Below the pieces are notes generated by a model. The model was not told the origin of the DNA. It worked only from the letters and a program-made list of their open reading frames with translations, and did no database searches. Below, piece after piece: positions 26,415 through 27,414 of a stretch of DNA of 27,414 nucleotides (position 1 is its first letter; the number at the start of each line of letters is the position of its first letter). This stretch comes from an uncultured Clostridium sp. (GTDB lineage Bacteria; Bacillota; Clostridia; TANB77; CAG-508). The stretch is taken from the NCBI GenBank assembly GCA_900553985.1, contig USFW01000024.1, positions 1 through 27,414 of the forward strand, in the 5' to 3' direction. A program made the position numbers and the translations under genes.

Positions 26415-26437
26415 AATATCTACCCCCTAGACAGACA

Positions 26438-26609
26438 GTACCATAAAGCAGTTTCATAAGTCAAGCCTTTCGGTACTAATTTTTGAAACTTTTTAAAGAC
26501 GATTATAATTAAGCCGATAGACATTGAAATATCAGTACTTACAACAAATGCAATGTTTAATTTGGAAAAGTACCATTTTATAAGTACCATTAACGACCAA
26601 TTATGGTAC
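26438..26609. promoter_or_regulatory. Candidate res/recombination site upstream of the resolvase
   Basis: GTACCAT occurs directly at 26438, 26570 and 26584, and inverted (ATGGTAC) at 26603. GTACT variants lie at 26474 and 26535. Resolvases of this class usually bind several short inverted motifs just upstream of their own gene and repress it there. The assignment is by position and repetition only. Confidence 0.4.
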
Positions 26610-26615
26610 ATACAT

Positions 26616-27414
26616 TTAAAACAAAGTTGTGTTTGGTTTAATGGAATCAAATGTTTCTTTTAAAGCAGTTTCTAGTAATTTATCTATGGAATCGTGCAAT
26701 TCGTTTTTAGCATTTCGATATGATTTTTGAATAGTGGGTGAATTAAAAATCTCATCATCCATAGCTCCATGATAATCTTTATAAACCAACTGTTTACCAG
26801 AGTAAGGATCAGTCATCGTCTGCCATCCTTGATTCACCAAATCCTCATTGCCTTCCAAATAACGTACATCATAGTTATTTTTAGTTGTACCACAACCATT
26901 CTGAGTATCAGGATTCCATCCATCACTATATCCTGCTACCGCTTGGTTAGCATTTTTAAATCCTAGTCGAGTATAATACAAATAATCACCAGCATTCAGA
27001 TATTCATATCCTTTGCGGGCAAAGTTCATACCCATCTTGAATTTATAATTAACATCTACTTTTCCCTCTTTACCTTTTTTCGTTTCAATCAAGATAACAC
27101 CCCCATTAGCACGAGCACCATAGATAGCCGTCGATGCAGCATCCTTCAAAACCTGGATAGATTCTATATCCGAGGAGTTAATATCTGCCATATTATTACG
27201 CACTATTCCATCAACAATAATTAATGCGGCACTATTATCCCCCGTAATTGTTGCTCCCCCACGCAAAGTTATATTAGGTGAGCTACCTGGCTGCCCTGTA
27301 GTATTGACAACACGTAATCCCGATACAGATCCTTGTAATGACTGTCCCACATTACTATAAGCCGCCTTCTTTAAGACCTGGTCATCCATTTTAGTAATAG
27401 CAGTAGTCAAAGCT
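26616..27414 (-). pseudogene. SusC/RagA-type TonB-dependent receptor fragment with foreign tail
   Basis: Outer-membrane nutrient receptor of Bacteroidota; only the plug region is present. The frame is open to the window end, so its N-terminus is outside. Plug signatures: NVGQSLQGSVSGLRVVNTTG, SPNITLRGGATITG, ALIIVDGIVRN and IESIQVLKDAASTAIYGARA followed by NGGVILIETKKGKEG. Homology is recognisable to about YKDYHGAMDDEIFNSPTIQ (near 26735). There a normal receptor would go on into the beta-barrel. Here the frame runs into an unrelated 36-residue tail (SYRNAKNELHDSIDKLLETA onward) and stops at 26616. A Gram-positive cell has no outer membrane to use it, so this is either a transferred remnant or a misjoined contig. 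Confidence 0.88.

Noticed and set aside
25963..26430. 155-codon plus-strand frame opposite the resolvase
   Set aside because: The minus-strand resolvase has complete family motifs and a ribosome site; the plus frame is its mirror.
1..27414. tRNA, rRNA or CRISPR arrays
   Set aside because: No cloverleaf, rRNA-like block or regularly spaced direct repeats seen on either strand by eye.

Overview
The first ~23.6 kb come from one very AT-rich, low-GC Gram-positive genome, most likely an uncultured gut Clostridia or related Bacillota. The evidence is a CpsB/C/D-type tyrosine kinase and PHP-phosphatase system, FeoA/FeoB, a long Rel protein, AGGAGG-type ribosome sites and sigma-A promoters with 17-nt spacers. 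TGA is used as a stop (for example in the first glycosyltransferase, the polymerase, cpsB and feoA), so this is not the Mycoplasma code.

Region 1 (1-10148) is the end of a surface-polysaccharide locus: a GT4 glycosyltransferase cut by the window start, a Wzy-like polymerase, a Wzx flippase, a DUF6625-like putative glycosyltransferase, a hexapeptide acetyltransferase, UDP-glucose 6-dehydrogenase and a broken TupA-like ATP-grasp gene. Then come cpsC, cpsD and cpsB under their own promoters. The main observation of the window is here. Three of these genes are each split in two reading frames exactly at an in-frame CGG codon. Skipping the C of CGG (+1), so that GGN is read as glycine, restores the protein each time. 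In UDP-glucose dehydrogenase two successive CGGA quadruplets must be read this way to give the conserved GYGGYCLPKD active site. I found no other in-frame CGG in the recognisable genes of this genome. The one exception is a small hypothetical ORF at 18660-18923. This looks like programmed or obligatory +1 frameshifting (or quadruplet decoding) at CGG.

Region 2 (10149-23573) is housekeeping: glmM, a small membrane protein, asd (opposite strand), feoA-feoB, a TsaC/YwlC-type gene, recJ, a small membrane protein (opposite strand), rel, a metallo-beta-lactamase-fold hydrolase and hisS. Several clear terminators separate the units. A REP-like inverted repeat lies just upstream of hisS.

Region 3 (23632-25054) is an ISAs1-family insertion sequence with ~83-bp inverted ends, a transposase split in two frames, outward-facing terminator-like hairpins in both ends and no visible target duplication.

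Region 4 (25055-27414) is a patchwork unlike the rest. It holds a GC-rich small gene with its own promoter, leader and terminator; a serine resolvase with res-like repeats upstream; and a Bacteroidota SusC/RagA-type TonB-dependent receptor fragment fused to an unrelated tail. Region 4 is either horizontally acquired material or an assembly join made through the IS.
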